A stretch of DNA of 64,000 nucleotides from Polaribacter ponticola (GCF_026191475.2 NZ_JAOSLC020000003.1:124001-188000), one strand, 5' to 3'; positions 17,293-26,530 are shown, counted from the stretch's first letter. Notes: generated by a model from the sequence alone, not told the origin. Translations and numbers: made by a program.

Positions 17293-18270
17293 TTATAAGT
17301 TAGCATCGGTTTTAAAACTATCAATAACCCATTGAGCTATTCTTAAAGCTTCTGTACCGTTACTTAAAGTAACAACAGGTGTAGTATCATTTACAATTGC
17401 ATCTGCAAAAGTTTCTAATTCGTCTAAAATAGCATTGTTATTTACTACTTCAGGATTTTCAAAATAAATTTGTTTTTTTATTCCTGCATCATTTTGTAAA
17501 ATCATAGCAAATTCACCTGGTTTTTCTGGAGCATCTTGCATTCTAACAACTTCTGCCTCTTTGCTTAAGAAATTTACAGATATGTAGGCGTCTTTTTGAA
17601 AAAAGCGTGTTTTACGCATGTTTTTCATAGAAATTCTACTAGCAGTTAAGTTGGCAACACAGCCGTTTTCAAATTCAATTCTAGCATTAGCAATATCTGG
17701 TGTTTCAGAAATTACAGATATACCACTTGCATGTACATTTTTAACTTTAGATTTTACAACCGATAAAATTATATCTATATCATGAATCATTAAATCTAAA
17801 ACTACAGGTACATCAGTTCCTCTAGGGTTAAATTCTGCTAACCTGTGTGTTTCTATAAACATAGGATTCTGAATCATGTCTTTAGCTGCTATAAAAGCAG
17901 GATTAAATCTTTCTACATGTCCAACTTGCCCTTTAACGTGGTATTGACTTGCTAAAGTTCTAATAGTTTCTGCTTCGGTTACCGTTTTAGTAATAGGTTT
18001 TTCAATAAAAATATGACGTCCTTTTTCAATGGCACTTTTTGCACAATCAAAATGAGATAAAGTTGGTGTTACAATATCTACAACTTCTACAGCGTCTATT
18101 AATTCTTCAATAGAATTAAACAGTTTGTAACCATATTCTGCAGCTACTTTTTTTGCGTTATCAGTAAATGGGTCAAAAAAACCAATTAACTCGTATTTTT
18201 GTGATTCTTGTAATAAACGTAAATGAATTTTTCCTAAGTGACCTGCACCTAAAACCCCAACTTTCAACAT
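17293..18270 (-). CDS. Gfo/Idh/MocA family NAD(P)-dependent oxidoreductase
   Basis: 325 residues. N-terminal Rossmann domain with GVLGAGHLGKIHLRLLQ; the Gfo/Idh/MocA signature EKPITKTVTEAE is near residue 94; the C-terminal alpha/beta domain contains DLMIHDIDIILSVV, whose His is in the usual catalytic position. The substrate cannot be read from sequence; relatives act on sugars or inositols. It is first in a likely two-gene operon with the hydroxybutyryl-CoA dehydrogenase. Confidence 0.88.
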   Translation of the reverse strand: MLKVGVLGAGHLGKIHLRLLQESQKYELIGFFDPFTDNAKKVAAEYGYKLFNSIEELIDAVEVVDIVTPTLSHFDCAKSAIEKGRHIFIEKPITKTVTEAETIRTLASQYHVKGQVGHVERFNPAFIAAKDMIQNPMFIETHRLAEFNPRGTDVPVVLDLMIHDIDIILSVVKSKVKNVHASGISVISETPDIANARIEFENGCVANLTASRISMKNMRKTRFFQKDAYISVNFLSKEAEVVRMQDAPEKPGEFAMILQNDAGIKKQIYFENPEVVNNNAILDELETFADAIVNDTTPVVTLSNGTEALRIAQWVIDSFKTDANL

Positions 18271-18317
18271 AAATTATTGTTTTATAGTATTTTCTGATTT
18301 TAAAAATCAGACAAAAA

Positions 18318-18325
18318 CAAAGATA
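18318..18325 (-). promoter_or_regulatory. TAnnTTTG element for the Gfo/Idh/MocA gene
   Basis: Minus-strand TATCTTTG, 48 bases before the ATG at 18270. Confidence 0.45.
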
Positions 18326-18387
18326 CAATTTTATAGGAATCTATTTAGAATTATTAGTATTTTTAGCCTCTAGAAATCTATAGAGTA

Positions 18388-19029
18388 TTGAAAGACACAG
18401 CAAAACATCAAGGGCTTAGAAATCAATTAGCTAACGTATTAAAAGCAAAAGGTATTACAGATGAGAATGTATTAAATGCTATAAAAAAAATACCTCGTCA
18501 TTTATTTATCGATTCTAGTTTCGAGTCACACGCTTATCAAGATAAAGCTTTTCCTATTGTTGCAGAACAAACGATATCGCAACCTTATACTGTTGCTTTT
18601 CAATCTCAAACCTTAAGCATAAATAAAGGTGATAAAGTTTTAGAAATTGGTACAGGTTCAGGATATCAAACAGCTGTTTTACTTGAGTTAAAAGCAGAAG
18701 TTTATTCAATAGAAAGACAACACGAGTTGTTTAAAAAAACATCTTTGTTTTTACCAAAATTAGGTTACAAACCTAAAAAATTTATTTTTGGAGATGGTTA
18801 TAAAGGCTTACCTGAACAAGCTCCTTTTGATAAAATTATTGTTACAGCAGGAGCTCCTTTTGTACCGAAACCTTTATTAGCTCAATTAAAAGCAGGAGGT
18901 ATGTTGCTAATTCCTGTTGGAAATGATACTCAAATAATGACATTGTTTATAAGAAAATCTGCTAAAGAATTTGAAAAACATGAGTTAGGAGATTTCGCTT
19001 TTGTACCTATGCTGGAAGAAAAGAATTAA
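18388..19029 (+). CDS. pcm: Protein-L-isoaspartate O-methyltransferase
   Basis: 213 residues from a TTG start. Pcm methylates isoaspartyl residues with SAM and starts repair of aged proteins. Visible family motifs: ENVLNAIKKIPRHLF, YQDKAFPI, QTISQPYTVAFQ, the SAM-binding VLEIGTGSGYQTAVL (about residues 83-97), DKIIVTAGAP and LLIPVG. The TTG is chosen because the upstream in-frame codons do not look coding and no ATG lies near the conserved N-terminus. Confidence 0.94.
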   Translation: MKDTAKHQGLRNQLANVLKAKGITDENVLNAIKKIPRHLFIDSSFESHAYQDKAFPIVAEQTISQPYTVAFQSQTLSINKGDKVLEIGTGSGYQTAVLLELKAEVYSIERQHELFKKTSLFLPKLGYKPKKFIFGDGYKGLPEQAPFDKIIVTAGAPFVPKPLLAQLKAGGMLLIPVGNDTQIMTLFIRKSAKEFEKHELGDFAFVPMLEEKN

Positions 19030-19040
19030 GATATTTAAAA

Positions 19041-19466
19041 TTATTCTGCTCTTTCCCAATATGCGGTTTTTCCTAATAAAGAAAACCCCATGTAACCTCG
19101 TATTTTTAATTTATTTGAAGTTTCTAACTTAATATAACATTTGTAAATTTTTCCACTCCTTGGATCTAATATTTTACCTCCAGACCATTCATCATCATCT
19201 TTTTCTAATCCTGTTAATATATTTAAGCCTAAAATAGGTTTGTCTTTGTTTTTACCATTACATAATTCACAAAGAGCATTTTTTCTTTCAGGATTTGTAA
19301 TTTCAATAATTTTAGCAAATGCTTTTCCGTCTTTTTTATAAACTTCAATTACGGAATCAACTTGTCCAGTTTCGTCATTTTTGGAATTCCATTTACCAAA
19401 TATTTCTTGAGAATTTATGGATAGATTAATTGTAATTAAAAGAACTGTAAATATTATTTTTTTCAT
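19041..19466 (-). CDS. DUF2147 exported protein
   Basis: 141 residues with a signal peptide (KKIIFTVLLITINLSINSQ). The mature part fits DUF2147: GKWNSKNDETGQVDSVIEVY, a CELCNG motif, WSGGKILDPRSGKIYKCYI, and the ending GFSLLGKTAYWERAE. It is a small periplasmic beta-rich domain, probably lipocalin-like, with no proven role. It converges on pcm across about 10 bases. Confidence 0.88.
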   Translation of the reverse strand: MKKIIFTVLLITINLSINSQEIFGKWNSKNDETGQVDSVIEVYKKDGKAFAKIIEITNPERKNALCELCNGKNKDKPILGLNILTGLEKDDDEWSGGKILDPRSGKIYKCYIKLETSNKLKIRGYMGFSLLGKTAYWERAE

Positions 19467-19570
19467 TTGAAATAAGATAGAAGTTAAAATATTAAATATA
19501 CTCTTTTATTCTGAGTTTTCTAAAGCATCTAAATGTTAAAAATTTAGGTGTTTTTTTGCATATTAACTCC

Positions 19571-20098
19571 TTAGTCATATTTAGCGTTAAAATTATTTTC
19601 CCATTTTCCTTGTACTCTTAAAATTTGCTCTATAATATCTCTTACACAACCTTCTCCACCTTTTTTATATGAAATATATTTTGAAATTCCTTGAATTTCT
19701 GGTGCTGCATCATTAGGGCAACAAGGTAAACCAACTAACTTCATTACAGGGAAATCTGGAATATCATCTCCCATATACAATACGTTTTTAGGTTCTAAAT
19801 TATATTTTTTTACTAATTCATTATATTGTTTAATCTTATCGTGTGCACCTAAATAAATATCTGTAATACCTAAATTAGCTAACCTAGTTCTAACACCTTC
19901 ATTATTTCCGCCAGAAATAATACATATATTTAAACCCTTATCTACTGCAGTTTTTAATGCATACCCATCTTTAATATTCATGTGTCTTATTAATTCTCCA
20001 TCGGGCATAATTGTAACCATACCATTTGTAAGAACACCATCTACATCAAAAATTAAAGTATTTATATTTGGTAATAATTGTTTATAGCTAATTTCCAT
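19571..20098 (-). CDS. kdsC: KdsC-like HAD phosphatase (KDO 8-phosphate phosphatase)
   Basis: 175 residues. HAD motif I is FDVDGVLTNG (residues about 18-27), followed by MPDGELIRHMNIKDGYALK, motif II Ser in IISGG, and motif III/IV in YMGDDIPDFPVM. This is the capless tetrameric C0 layout of KdsC, which makes KDO for lipopolysaccharide. The N-terminus overlaps the end of the upstream DUF2520 gene by 11 bases, so the two are coupled. The flavobacterial kdsC-DUF2520 pairing supports the assignment. Confidence 0.88.
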   Translation of the reverse strand: MEISYKQLLPNINTLIFDVDGVLTNGMVTIMPDGELIRHMNIKDGYALKTAVDKGLNICIISGGNNEGVRTRLANLGITDIYLGAHDKIKQYNELVKKYNLEPKNVLYMGDDIPDFPVMKLVGLPCCPNDAAPEIQGISKYISYKKGGEGCVRDIIEQILRVQGKWENNFNAKYD

Positions 20099-20783
20099 TT
20101 TGAATTGATTTTGTTAGTATTTTATAAATTTCTTGTTGATCATCATTCAACAAGTTTAAGTGATTATTAATTGTTTTTTGATCTTTTCTAATTGCCGGAC
20201 CTGTTTGAGCGTTCTTTGGGTCTAATTGTTCAATTTTTAATGATGTCTCTTTAATTAATGGTAATAAAATTTCAAAAGGAACATTATTTTGTTTGCAAAT
20301 ATCATTTCCAATTTTATATAAATGATTAGTGAAATTATTAACAAAAACAGCTGCAACATGTATTGTTTTACGTTGTTTAGAGCTAATTGAGTATACCTTT
20401 TGCCCAATAGAAAGAGCCAATGTTTTTAGTAAATTATAATCTTTTTCATTTTCTGCTTCTAAGCAAAAAGGTATTTCAGAAAAATCTATTTCTTTATCTA
20501 TTGAGAAAGTTTGTAACATATAAAAAACACCTTTATTGTATTTGTTTTTTAAATCATTTAAACGAACACTTCCAGAAGTATGAACAACAAAATTATTTTT
20601 AATTTTAGATGATACTTCAGCAATTACATCATCAGAAACTGCAATAATAGTTATGTCTGCTTTGGGAATTTTACTTAAATTTCTAGAGCTTATTTGTAAA
20701 ATATTAATTGCTTCTGCTTTTAAAAAAGCATTATATAAATGAGTGGCTACATTTCCTTTTCCAATAAGTAGAACTGTTATCAT
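20088..20783 (-). CDS. Rossmann-like and DUF2520 domain protein
   Basis: 231 residues. N-terminal NAD(P)-binding fold (VLLIGKGNVATHLYNAFL) resembling 6-phosphogluconate/ProC dehydrogenases, then the DUF2520 helical domain with HVAAVFVNNFTNHLY (about residues 140-155) and GPAIRKDQKTINNHL, whose His/Arg residues are typical of the family. The substrate is unknown. It overlaps the downstream kdsC by 11 bases and is the first gene of that operon. Confidence 0.87.
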   Translation of the reverse strand: MITVLLIGKGNVATHLYNAFLKAEAINILQISSRNLSKIPKADITIIAVSDDVIAEVSSKIKNNFVVHTSGSVRLNDLKNKYNKGVFYMLQTFSIDKEIDFSEIPFCLEAENEKDYNLLKTLALSIGQKVYSISSKQRKTIHVAAVFVNNFTNHLYKIGNDICKQNNVPFEILLPLIKETSLKIEQLDPKNAQTGPAIRKDQKTINNHLNLLNDDQQEIYKILTKSIQNGN

Positions 20784-20815
20784 TTAAGCGAAGATATTGA
20801 AAAACTTTATATGAT

Positions 20816-20823
20816 TAGATTTG
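20816..20823 (+). promoter_or_regulatory. TAnnTTTG promoter element for the trans-sulfuration enzyme gene
   Basis: TAGATTTG with a TTG at 20797-20799 (16-base spacing), ATG at 20858. Confidence 0.5.
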
Positions 20824-20857
20824 CTTTTACTAAATTAGCAGCTATAACATAATAATA

Positions 20858-22015
20858 ATGAAAAATATAAAAAAGTTTGGTATAAATACTATTTGTGCAC
20901 ATGTTGGAGAGGTAAAAGACGAACAATTTAAAGGAGCGGTTTCACCTATTTATATGTCAACTTCATATGCTTTCGAAGGTGTTGATATTAAAAGATATCC
21001 TAGATATTTTAATACACCAAATCAAGAAATGCTTTGTAAAAAAATTGCTGCATTAGAAAAGACTGATAGTGCTATGATTTTTGGATCTGGAATGGCAGCA
21101 GTAAGCACAGCTTTATTAGCTTTTTTACAAAAAGGAGATCATATAATCTTACAGCAAACACTATATGGAGGTACTTATAACTTTGTGGTTGAGGAGTTTG
21201 AGAAATTTGGAATTGAATATTCTTTTACAAAAAGTTTATCAATAAAAGATTTTGAGAAAGAGATTAAGAAAAACACGAAAGTTATTTATATAGAAACACC
21301 TTCTAATCCACTATTAACAATTACTGATATGAAAGCAGTATCTAAATTAGCAAAAGCTAAAGGTATTGTAACAATGATTGATAATACTTTTGCAACTCCT
21401 ATAAACCAAACTCCTATAGATTTTGGAATTGATATTATAATTCATTCTGCAACTAAATATATGGGTGGTCATTCAGATATTTTAGCAGGAGCTGTTGCTG
21501 CTTCTGAAGAACATATTTTAAGAATTTGGAATATAGGTAAAAATTTAGGCGGTAGTTTAAGCGATTTTACTGTTTGGATGTTAGAAAGAAGTCTAAAAAC
21601 TTTAAATTTAAGGGTAAGACAACAGAATAAGAATGCATTAAAAATGGCAAAGTATTTAGCGGTAAACCCTAATGTTTATCACGTATATTATCCAGGTTTA
21701 AAAGGTCATACAGATTATAAATTAGCTAAAAAACAAATGAAAAATTTTGGAGGTATGCTTTCTTTTGAACTAAAAGAAGGAATTGATGCTATGGAATTCC
21801 AAAATCATTTAAAGTTAATTAAACCTTCGATGAGTTTAGCCGGAGTTGAAAGTACAATGTTAAGTCCAACTCAAACTTCACATTCATTATTATCATCAGA
21901 AGAAAGGGCAAAACAAGGAATAAAAGATGGATTAATTCGTTTTTCTGTTGGAATCGAAGAAACCAAAGACTTAATAGCAGATATTGAGCAGGCAATTAAA
22001 AAATGTAATAAGTAA
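20858..22015 (+). CDS. Cys/Met metabolism PLP-dependent enzyme (cystathionine synthase/lyase or methionine gamma-lyase type)
   Basis: A 385-residue fold-type I PLP enzyme. The PLP Lys is Lys200 in SATKYMGGHSD. Other family landmarks: YPRYFNTPNQEMLCKKIAALE at the N-terminus, FGSGMAAVSTALLAFL, LYGGTYN with the stacking Tyr, IETPSNPLL, and SLAGVESTMLSPTQTSH near the C-terminus. The family covers cystathionine gamma-synthase, beta- and gamma-lyases and methionine gamma-lyase, and sequence inspection alone does not separate them. It lies 35 bases ahead of bshB1; shared transcription would link cysteine supply to bacillithiol synthesis, which is an inference. Confidence 0.88.
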   Translation: MKNIKKFGINTICAHVGEVKDEQFKGAVSPIYMSTSYAFEGVDIKRYPRYFNTPNQEMLCKKIAALEKTDSAMIFGSGMAAVSTALLAFLQKGDHIILQQTLYGGTYNFVVEEFEKFGIEYSFTKSLSIKDFEKEIKKNTKVIYIETPSNPLLTITDMKAVSKLAKAKGIVTMIDNTFATPINQTPIDFGIDIIIHSATKYMGGHSDILAGAVAASEEHILRIWNIGKNLGGSLSDFTVWMLERSLKTLNLRVRQQNKNALKMAKYLAVNPNVYHVYYPGLKGHTDYKLAKKQMKNFGGMLSFELKEGIDAMEFQNHLKLIKPSMSLAGVESTMLSPTQTSHSLLSSEERAKQGIKDGLIRFSVGIEETKDLIADIEQAIKKCNK

Positions 22016-22050
22016 ATCAAAACATTTTTTTTGATTTTTAAAAATATAAA

Positions 22051-22767
22051 ATGAAATTAGACATATTAGCGTTTGGAGCTCATCCAGATGATGTAGAATT
22101 AGGTTGTGGAGCAACAATTGCAAAAGAGATATCTTTAGGTAAGAAAGTTGGGGTAGTAGATTTAACAAGAGGAGAATTAGGTACTCGTGGTTCTGCAGAT
22201 TTAAGAGATTTAGAATCGGAAAATGCTGCTAAGGTTTTGGGAATTACTGTTAGAGAAAATTTAGGTTTTGCAGATGGTTTTTTTATAAACGATAGAAAAC
22301 ATCAATTAGAAATTATTAAAATGATTAGAAAATATCAACCAGATATTGTTCTTTGTAATGCAATTGATGATAGGCATATTGATCATCCTAAAGGAAGTAA
22401 TTTAGTTTCAGATGCTTGTTTTTTAAGTGGATTATTAAAAATAGAAACTGAATTAGAAGGAGAGTCTCAACAAAAATGGAGACCAAAGCAAGTATTCCAT
22501 TATATACAATGGAAGAATATTAAGCCAGATTTTGTTGTAGATGTAACAGGTTTTATAAATGTTAAAGAAAAAGCTGTTTTAGCATATTCTTCTCAATTTT
22601 ATGACCCTAATAGTAATGAGCTAGAAACCCCAATTACAAGTAAAAATTTTATTGAGAGTATAAAATATCGTGCTCAAGATCTTGGAAGATTAATTGGTGT
22701 TGATTATGCAGAAGGTTTTAATACAGAACGTTACGTTGCTGTAGAAAATTTAAGTAAATTAATTTAA
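22051..22767 (+). CDS. bshB1: Bacillithiol biosynthesis deacetylase BshB1
   Basis: 238 residues of the LmbE/PIG-L zinc deacetylase family. BshB1 removes the acetyl group from GlcNAc-malate. The zinc motif AHPDDVELG (His11, Asp14) starts the protein, followed by VDLTRGELGTRGS, and DRHIDHPKGSNLV supplies the third zinc ligand and catalytic residues. The C-terminal FNTERYVAVENL is characteristic of BshB1 rather than other LmbE proteins. BshA is 17 kb away on the same strand. Confidence 0.94.
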   Translation: MKLDILAFGAHPDDVELGCGATIAKEISLGKKVGVVDLTRGELGTRGSADLRDLESENAAKVLGITVRENLGFADGFFINDRKHQLEIIKMIRKYQPDIVLCNAIDDRHIDHPKGSNLVSDACFLSGLLKIETELEGESQQKWRPKQVFHYIQWKNIKPDFVVDVTGFINVKEKAVLAYSSQFYDPNSNELETPITSKNFIESIKYRAQDLGRLIGVDYAEGFNTERYVAVENLSKLI

Positions 22768-22797
22768 TATTTTTCTTTTTATAAAAGGAAAAATAAT

Positions 22798-22805
22798 TAT
22801 ATTTG
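22798..22805 (+). promoter_or_regulatory. TAnnTTTG promoter element for tRNA-His
   Basis: TATATTTG, 16 bases ahead of the tRNA 5' end; this fits transcription of the tRNA on its own. Confidence 0.6.
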
Positions 22806-22820
22806 CACCCGCAATTATAT

Positions 22821-22895
22821 GGTGGTTGTAGCTCAGTTGGTTAGAGTATCGGTTTGTGGTACCGAGTGTCGCGGGTTCGAGTCCCGTCTTCCACC
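22821..22895 (+). tRNA. tRNA-His (anticodon GUG)
   Basis: D-stem GCTC/GAGT, anticodon stem TCGGT/ACCGA with loop TTGTGGT (anticodon GTG), and T-arm GCGGG-TTCGAGT-CCCGT are all present. The extra 5' G (22821) opposite discriminator C (22895) is the tRNA-His hallmark. The acceptor stem 5' GTGGTTG and 3' CTTCCAC pairs except for two adjacent T-T positions. CCA is not fully encoded. Confidence 0.93.
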
Positions 22896-22903
22896 CAAAA
22901 TGT

Positions 22904-22935
22904 AAAGTCTTCTCAGAAATGAGAAGACTTTTTTT
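22904..22935 (+). terminator. Terminator after tRNA-His
   Basis: 12-bp perfect stem (22904-22915 with 22920-22931) closed by a GAAA tetraloop, followed by a T tract. Confidence 0.92.
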
Positions 22936-22948
22936 GTTTATGAAAAAA

Positions 22949-22956
22949 TAGATTTG
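22949..22956 (+). promoter_or_regulatory. TAnnTTTG element for the small unknown gene at 22986
   Basis: TAGATTTG, 29 bases before the ATG. Confidence 0.45.
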
Positions 22957-22985
22957 TAAATTTAGATTTTATAAACCCCAATAAC

Positions 22986-23312
22986 ATGACACTTCAAAGA
23001 AAATTAATGCTAAAAATTGATGAATTCTGTGGAATTCAATCTCTCATAACTTTTTTAGAAAAATTTAAGAATACAGTAAATGAATCTGATAAAATTTATT
23101 TTAACAACATTATAGATTACTTTTCTCTATTCTATGAACAAACCATTCCTGTAGAAAAACATGCTGTAGAGTTTAGAGAAGCAACTTTAAAATCTATTGC
23201 TGTTTTAGAAAGTTATAATAAAGATAAAAATTGTGAAACCTTAAATTTTTTAATAAATTTAATTTCTTACAAATTAGAAGCGGTATCAAATATTAAAGGG
23301 TTAGCCTCGTAA
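22986..23312 (+). CDS. Hypothetical protein, 108 residues
   Basis: I do not recognise the family. The protein is helical and soluble, without signal peptide or membrane segment, and contains one Cys near residue 15 (IDEFCGIQSL) and one near residue 87. It has its own promoter-like element. Its last 12 bases overlap, tail to tail, the end of the XRE regulator gene on the other strand. Confidence 0.6.
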   Translation: MTLQRKLMLKIDEFCGIQSLITFLEKFKNTVNESDKIYFNNIIDYFSLFYEQTIPVEKHAVEFREATLKSIAVLESYNKDKNCETLNFLINLISYKLEAVSNIKGLAS

Positions 23313-23756
23313 CTTTTTGCTCTCTTTTTTATTAAGTTGGGGGACTAGCTTAGAGTTATCTTGGTCTATTCGACGAAGAACATTTTTTGCGTTAGTTTTC
23401 TTAACATACTCTTCAATATTTGAAATTTTTTGATTTAACTCTAGAGAGAGTTTTTCAAAATGCTTCTCTATTATATTTTGTATTTGGTTTTCTAGAGAGA
23501 TTGAACTCTCTGGTTTTAGGTAACTGTTGTTTTTATATTTTCCAATTCCGGTAATTAACCAAATAGGATCTATAAAACTAATATGATCTATAATTCCAAA
23601 TAAAATAGCTTCATTTGGCTTTTTCTTAAAGTTTATTACTGCGCTTACTAATTGTTGAGAAACACCAATAGTTTCAGAGAATTGTCTCTGATTTAATCCA
23701 GAATCATTAAAAACTCTAATAATTCTTTCAGCTCTATCTTGATGTTTTTGAGTCAT
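23301..23756 (-). CDS. XRE-type helix-turn-helix regulator
   Basis: 151 residues. The N-terminal 60 hold an HTH_3-like domain: RIIRVFNDSGLNQRQFSETIGVSQQLVSAVI with the Q-x-x-F-S-x-x-I-G core of XRE regulators, then a short IDPIWLITGIGKY segment found in flavobacterial XRE proteins. The C-terminal half is a charged coiled-coil-like tail (about residues 90-150) that may dimerise. Just upstream is a dyad overlapping its promoter, which suggests self-repression. It resembles phage-type repressors but no phage genes are near. Confidence 0.82.
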   Translation of the reverse strand: MTQKHQDRAERIIRVFNDSGLNQRQFSETIGVSQQLVSAVINFKKKPNEAILFGIIDHISFIDPIWLITGIGKYKNNSYLKPESSISLENQIQNIIEKHFEKLSLELNQKISNIEEYVKKTNAKNVLRRIDQDNSKLVPQLNKKESKKLRG

Positions 23757-23776
23757 TATTAATTGTTAAATATATT

Positions 23777-23800
23777 CAAATGTAGTGAAAATTTACTACA
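23777..23800 (-). promoter_or_regulatory. XRE promoter with overlapping dyad operator
   Basis: Minus-strand TACATTTG (23784-23777) is a -7 box 20 bases before the XRE ATG. The dyad TGTAGT-N8-ACTACA at 23781-23800 overlaps it, as expected for an autoregulated repressor. Confidence 0.6.
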
Positions 23801-23809
23801 AATTGTAAT

Positions 23810-24559
23810 TTATAAATTGTTTAACATTTCTATAACAATATTTTTCTTTCTAACAGATACAGGAATATTACTATTGTTTTTTAATATTATATAGCCTCCA
23901 TCAGATTTAACAAACTCTTTTATAAATCTAATATTTATTAAATGGCTTTGATGAACTCTTATAAATTGGTGCTCTTTTAGCAAGTCTGCATAATACTTAA
24001 GTGTTTTAGAAACCAATATTTTTTGCCCATTTTCTAAATAAAAAGTTGTGTAATTATTATCTGATTTACAACGTATAATGTTAATTAGTTCAAATACAAA
24101 TATTTTTTCTGATGTATGTAAAGATATTTTTTGATTATTTGTGATTGATTTATTTATAGATTCTTGTAATACAGTTAGTTGTTCTTTGTTTGGAGTGATT
24201 TGTTTTTTAGCTTTTGAAATAGAATCTGCTAAGTCATTATATGAGTATGGTTTTAATATATAATCAATTGCAGCAAATTTAAATGCCTTAATTGCATATT
24301 CATCACTAGCGGTTACAAATATAATTTTAGACTTTAAGTTAGGTACAATTTCTAATAGGTCAAAACCAGTTCCGTCTCCTAGCATTATATCTAAAAATAT
24401 AATATCTGGTTCTTGTTGCTGTAATAATTTTGCAGCTTCTATAACACTACTTGCTTTTCCGATAATATCAATTTCTGGATGATTTTTTTGTATATCATTG
24501 CATAACATTTCTAATGCATCTGGTATGTCATCTACTACTATTGATGTGAGTTTTCCCAT
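23810..24559 (-). CDS. LytTR-family response regulator
   Basis: 249 residues: receiver domain 1-125 (VVDDIPDALEM, phosphoacceptor Asp in DIIFLDIML, Lys in ILKPYSYNDL) and a LytTR DNA-binding domain (about 150-245) with FIRVHQSHLINIRFIKEF. Its ATG overlaps the stop of the upstream sensor kinase by one base, so the two form a coupled two-component system. LytTR regulators in Bacteroidota commonly pair with PF06580 kinases, as here. Confidence 0.92.
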   Translation of the reverse strand: MGKLTSIVVDDIPDALEMLCNDIQKNHPEIDIIGKASSVIEAAKLLQQQEPDIIFLDIMLGDGTGFDLLEIVPNLKSKIIFVTASDEYAIKAFKFAAIDYILKPYSYNDLADSISKAKKQITPNKEQLTVLQESINKSITNNQKISLHTSEKIFVFELINIIRCKSDNNYTTFYLENGQKILVSKTLKYYADLLKEHQFIRVHQSHLINIRFIKEFVKSDGGYIILKNNSNIPVSVRKKNIVIEMLNNL

Positions 24560-26530
24560 TAATAATCTGTTTTTAAAGGAATTTTAAACCAAACTTTAGT
24601 ACCTTTTATTTTTGTAGCCTCTACAACTTCATTTATTAAAAATGAATTTTTAGTAGATATTTTTTCTATCCTTTCTTTAGATACTTTAATGGCTATTGAA
24701 GAATGATTTTGGTTTTCTTTTTTTGATTGATTGAAACCTATTCCGTTATCTATAATTGTGCAATTTAAAAAATTATGAATTACATCAAAATTAACATCAA
24801 TTTTGCCTTCTTTATTTAATTGAATTCCGTGTTTAATACAGTTTTCTATAAAAGGTTGAATTAACATTGAAGGAATTAATATTTCTTCTGGATCTATATT
24901 ATTTAAATTTGTATGTATTTGAAATGTAAATAATTTAGAACTCATATTCTGTTCTAGCTCAATATAGTTTTTTAAATAATCTATTTCTTCTTGTAAACTA
25001 ATTTCTTCTTTTCTAGAGTTATTTAAAATACTTCTAAGTAGAACTGAAAATTGTGATATAGTTTTATTCAATTCATCGATTTTTCCGGTATTTCCAAGCG
25101 CTTTTATTCCATTTAAAACATTAAATATAAAATGCGGATTCATTTGCAATTGAAGTGCTTTTTGCTCTAAAGTAAGTAGATGATTTTCTTGTTTTAGAGC
25201 ACTAATTCTGTCATTGCTAATTTTCTTGTTTTTTTTGATGTAAAAATCTACCAATACATAACAAACAAATAGAAAGGAAATAAATGAGATCATGATAAAC
25301 CAAGTTTTTTTATAAAATGGTTTATCAATAGTAAATGAAATAGACTTTTTTTTACTTAAATTATTGTAAATTTTAGACTGTATTTCTAAATTATAAACAC
25401 CAGGGTTTAAATTTGGAAATTGAATAATATTGTTTGCAGACCAATTTGAAAAGTTATTATTTAGCCTATATCTGTAATTTATTTTATTTGGTTTTTTAAG
25501 GTTAACGGTTTTGTATTTAATAGAAATGTTATTTTCTTCTGGAGAAAATAATATGTTCTTTTTTAAGCTTAAAACAGAATCTATGCTTTTATGATTAATT
25601 AAAATTTCTTCAAAATAAACTATTGGTTTTTTAGAAATAGACTTTTTGGATTGATTTTTTTATTTGATATAATCCATTATTACTAGCAATCCATTTTGTG
25701 TTTTGTTTGTCGTTAAAAACAGTAAATACAGCATTGGTTTTAAGTGAATTATATTTATTAATTTTTTGTTTGAAAGTAAAGGAGGGGAGTGAATAGATTT
25801 CAATTCCGTTTAAACTAGAACTTAACCAGATTTCGTTATCAATTTTTTTAACAGATGTACTATTATTACTAGTTTTAATATTGTTAATTTTTAAATCTTT
25901 ATCTAATATATATAAACCATCATTAGTAGAGGCAGCAATAATTTTAGTATTAAATTTTATTAGAGAACTTATGTTTGTAGTAATAATTTTATCAATTTTA
26001 TTTGGATGGTTTAATTTATTTAGTTTCCATAAACCCTTATTAGTAGCTACATAATAAAAGTTATTTGTAAATAGAATATCGTTAATTATAGAAAAATCTA
26101 TTTCTGTATTAATTTTAAGGGGTTGTAAATAGTTTTCTGTTAATTTATAAATGCCTTGTTCGGTTGCTACAATAATAGTATTGTTAAAAACCTTTATTTT
26201 TATTACTTTTTTAGAATCATAAAAAAGCTCTTTAGAATTATTTTTAACAAATAATCCATTATCTAAACCAGCATAAACAATGTTTTTGTTAATAGTTAAA
26301 CAGTTCGTTTTTAATGTATTAATTTCATAAAATTTTATACCATCAAATTTTAATAAACCATTATTTGTTGCAATCCATAAATAGCCAATTTTATCTTGTG
26401 AAATATCGTTTATTACATTGCTAGATAATTCATGATCAATAGTAAAGTGTTGAATATTATTTTCTTGCGCTTGAATTTTAATAAGCAAAAGAAAAATAAT
26501 AATAATTTTTAATTTTCTAACTATTTTCAT
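24559..26530 (-). pseudogene. Sensor histidine kinase (reg_prop propeller, His_kinase PF06580), frameshifted at an A7 run
   Basis: N-terminal signal peptide (KIIIIFLLLIKIQAQ), then two-component propeller repeats such as IGYLWIATNNGLLKFDGIKF and KWIASNNGLYQIK. The frame stops at 25631. Removing one A from the run of seven at 25661-25655 continues into a Y_Y_Y-like domain (KPNKINYRYRLNNNFSNWS), one membrane segment (ISFISFLFVCYVLVDFYI) and a LytS-type kinase with NPHFIFNVLNGIKAL (phospho-His) and an ATPase domain (LIQPFIENCIKHG, IDNGIGF). The restored product is 656 residues. The propeller is about half the size of full hybrid sensors. It is directly upstream of its LytTR regulator. Confidence 0.78.

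Noticed and set aside
20784..20857. SAM or other riboswitch ahead of the PLP enzyme
   Set aside because: The leader is only about 35 bases and shows no conserved fold.
22821..22904. tRNA-His as an integration site for the 23-30 kb block
   Set aside because: No integrase and no repeated tRNA 3' end is seen downstream.
23301..23756. XRE regulator as a sign of a prophage
   Set aside because: No integrase, terminase, capsid or lysis genes are near; neighbours are tRNA-His and two-component genes.
24559..26530. Reg_prop propeller and kinase as two separate genes
   Set aside because: The downstream frame lacks a plausible start and begins in the middle of a Y_Y_Y-like domain; a one-base change joins them into a standard hybrid sensor layout.
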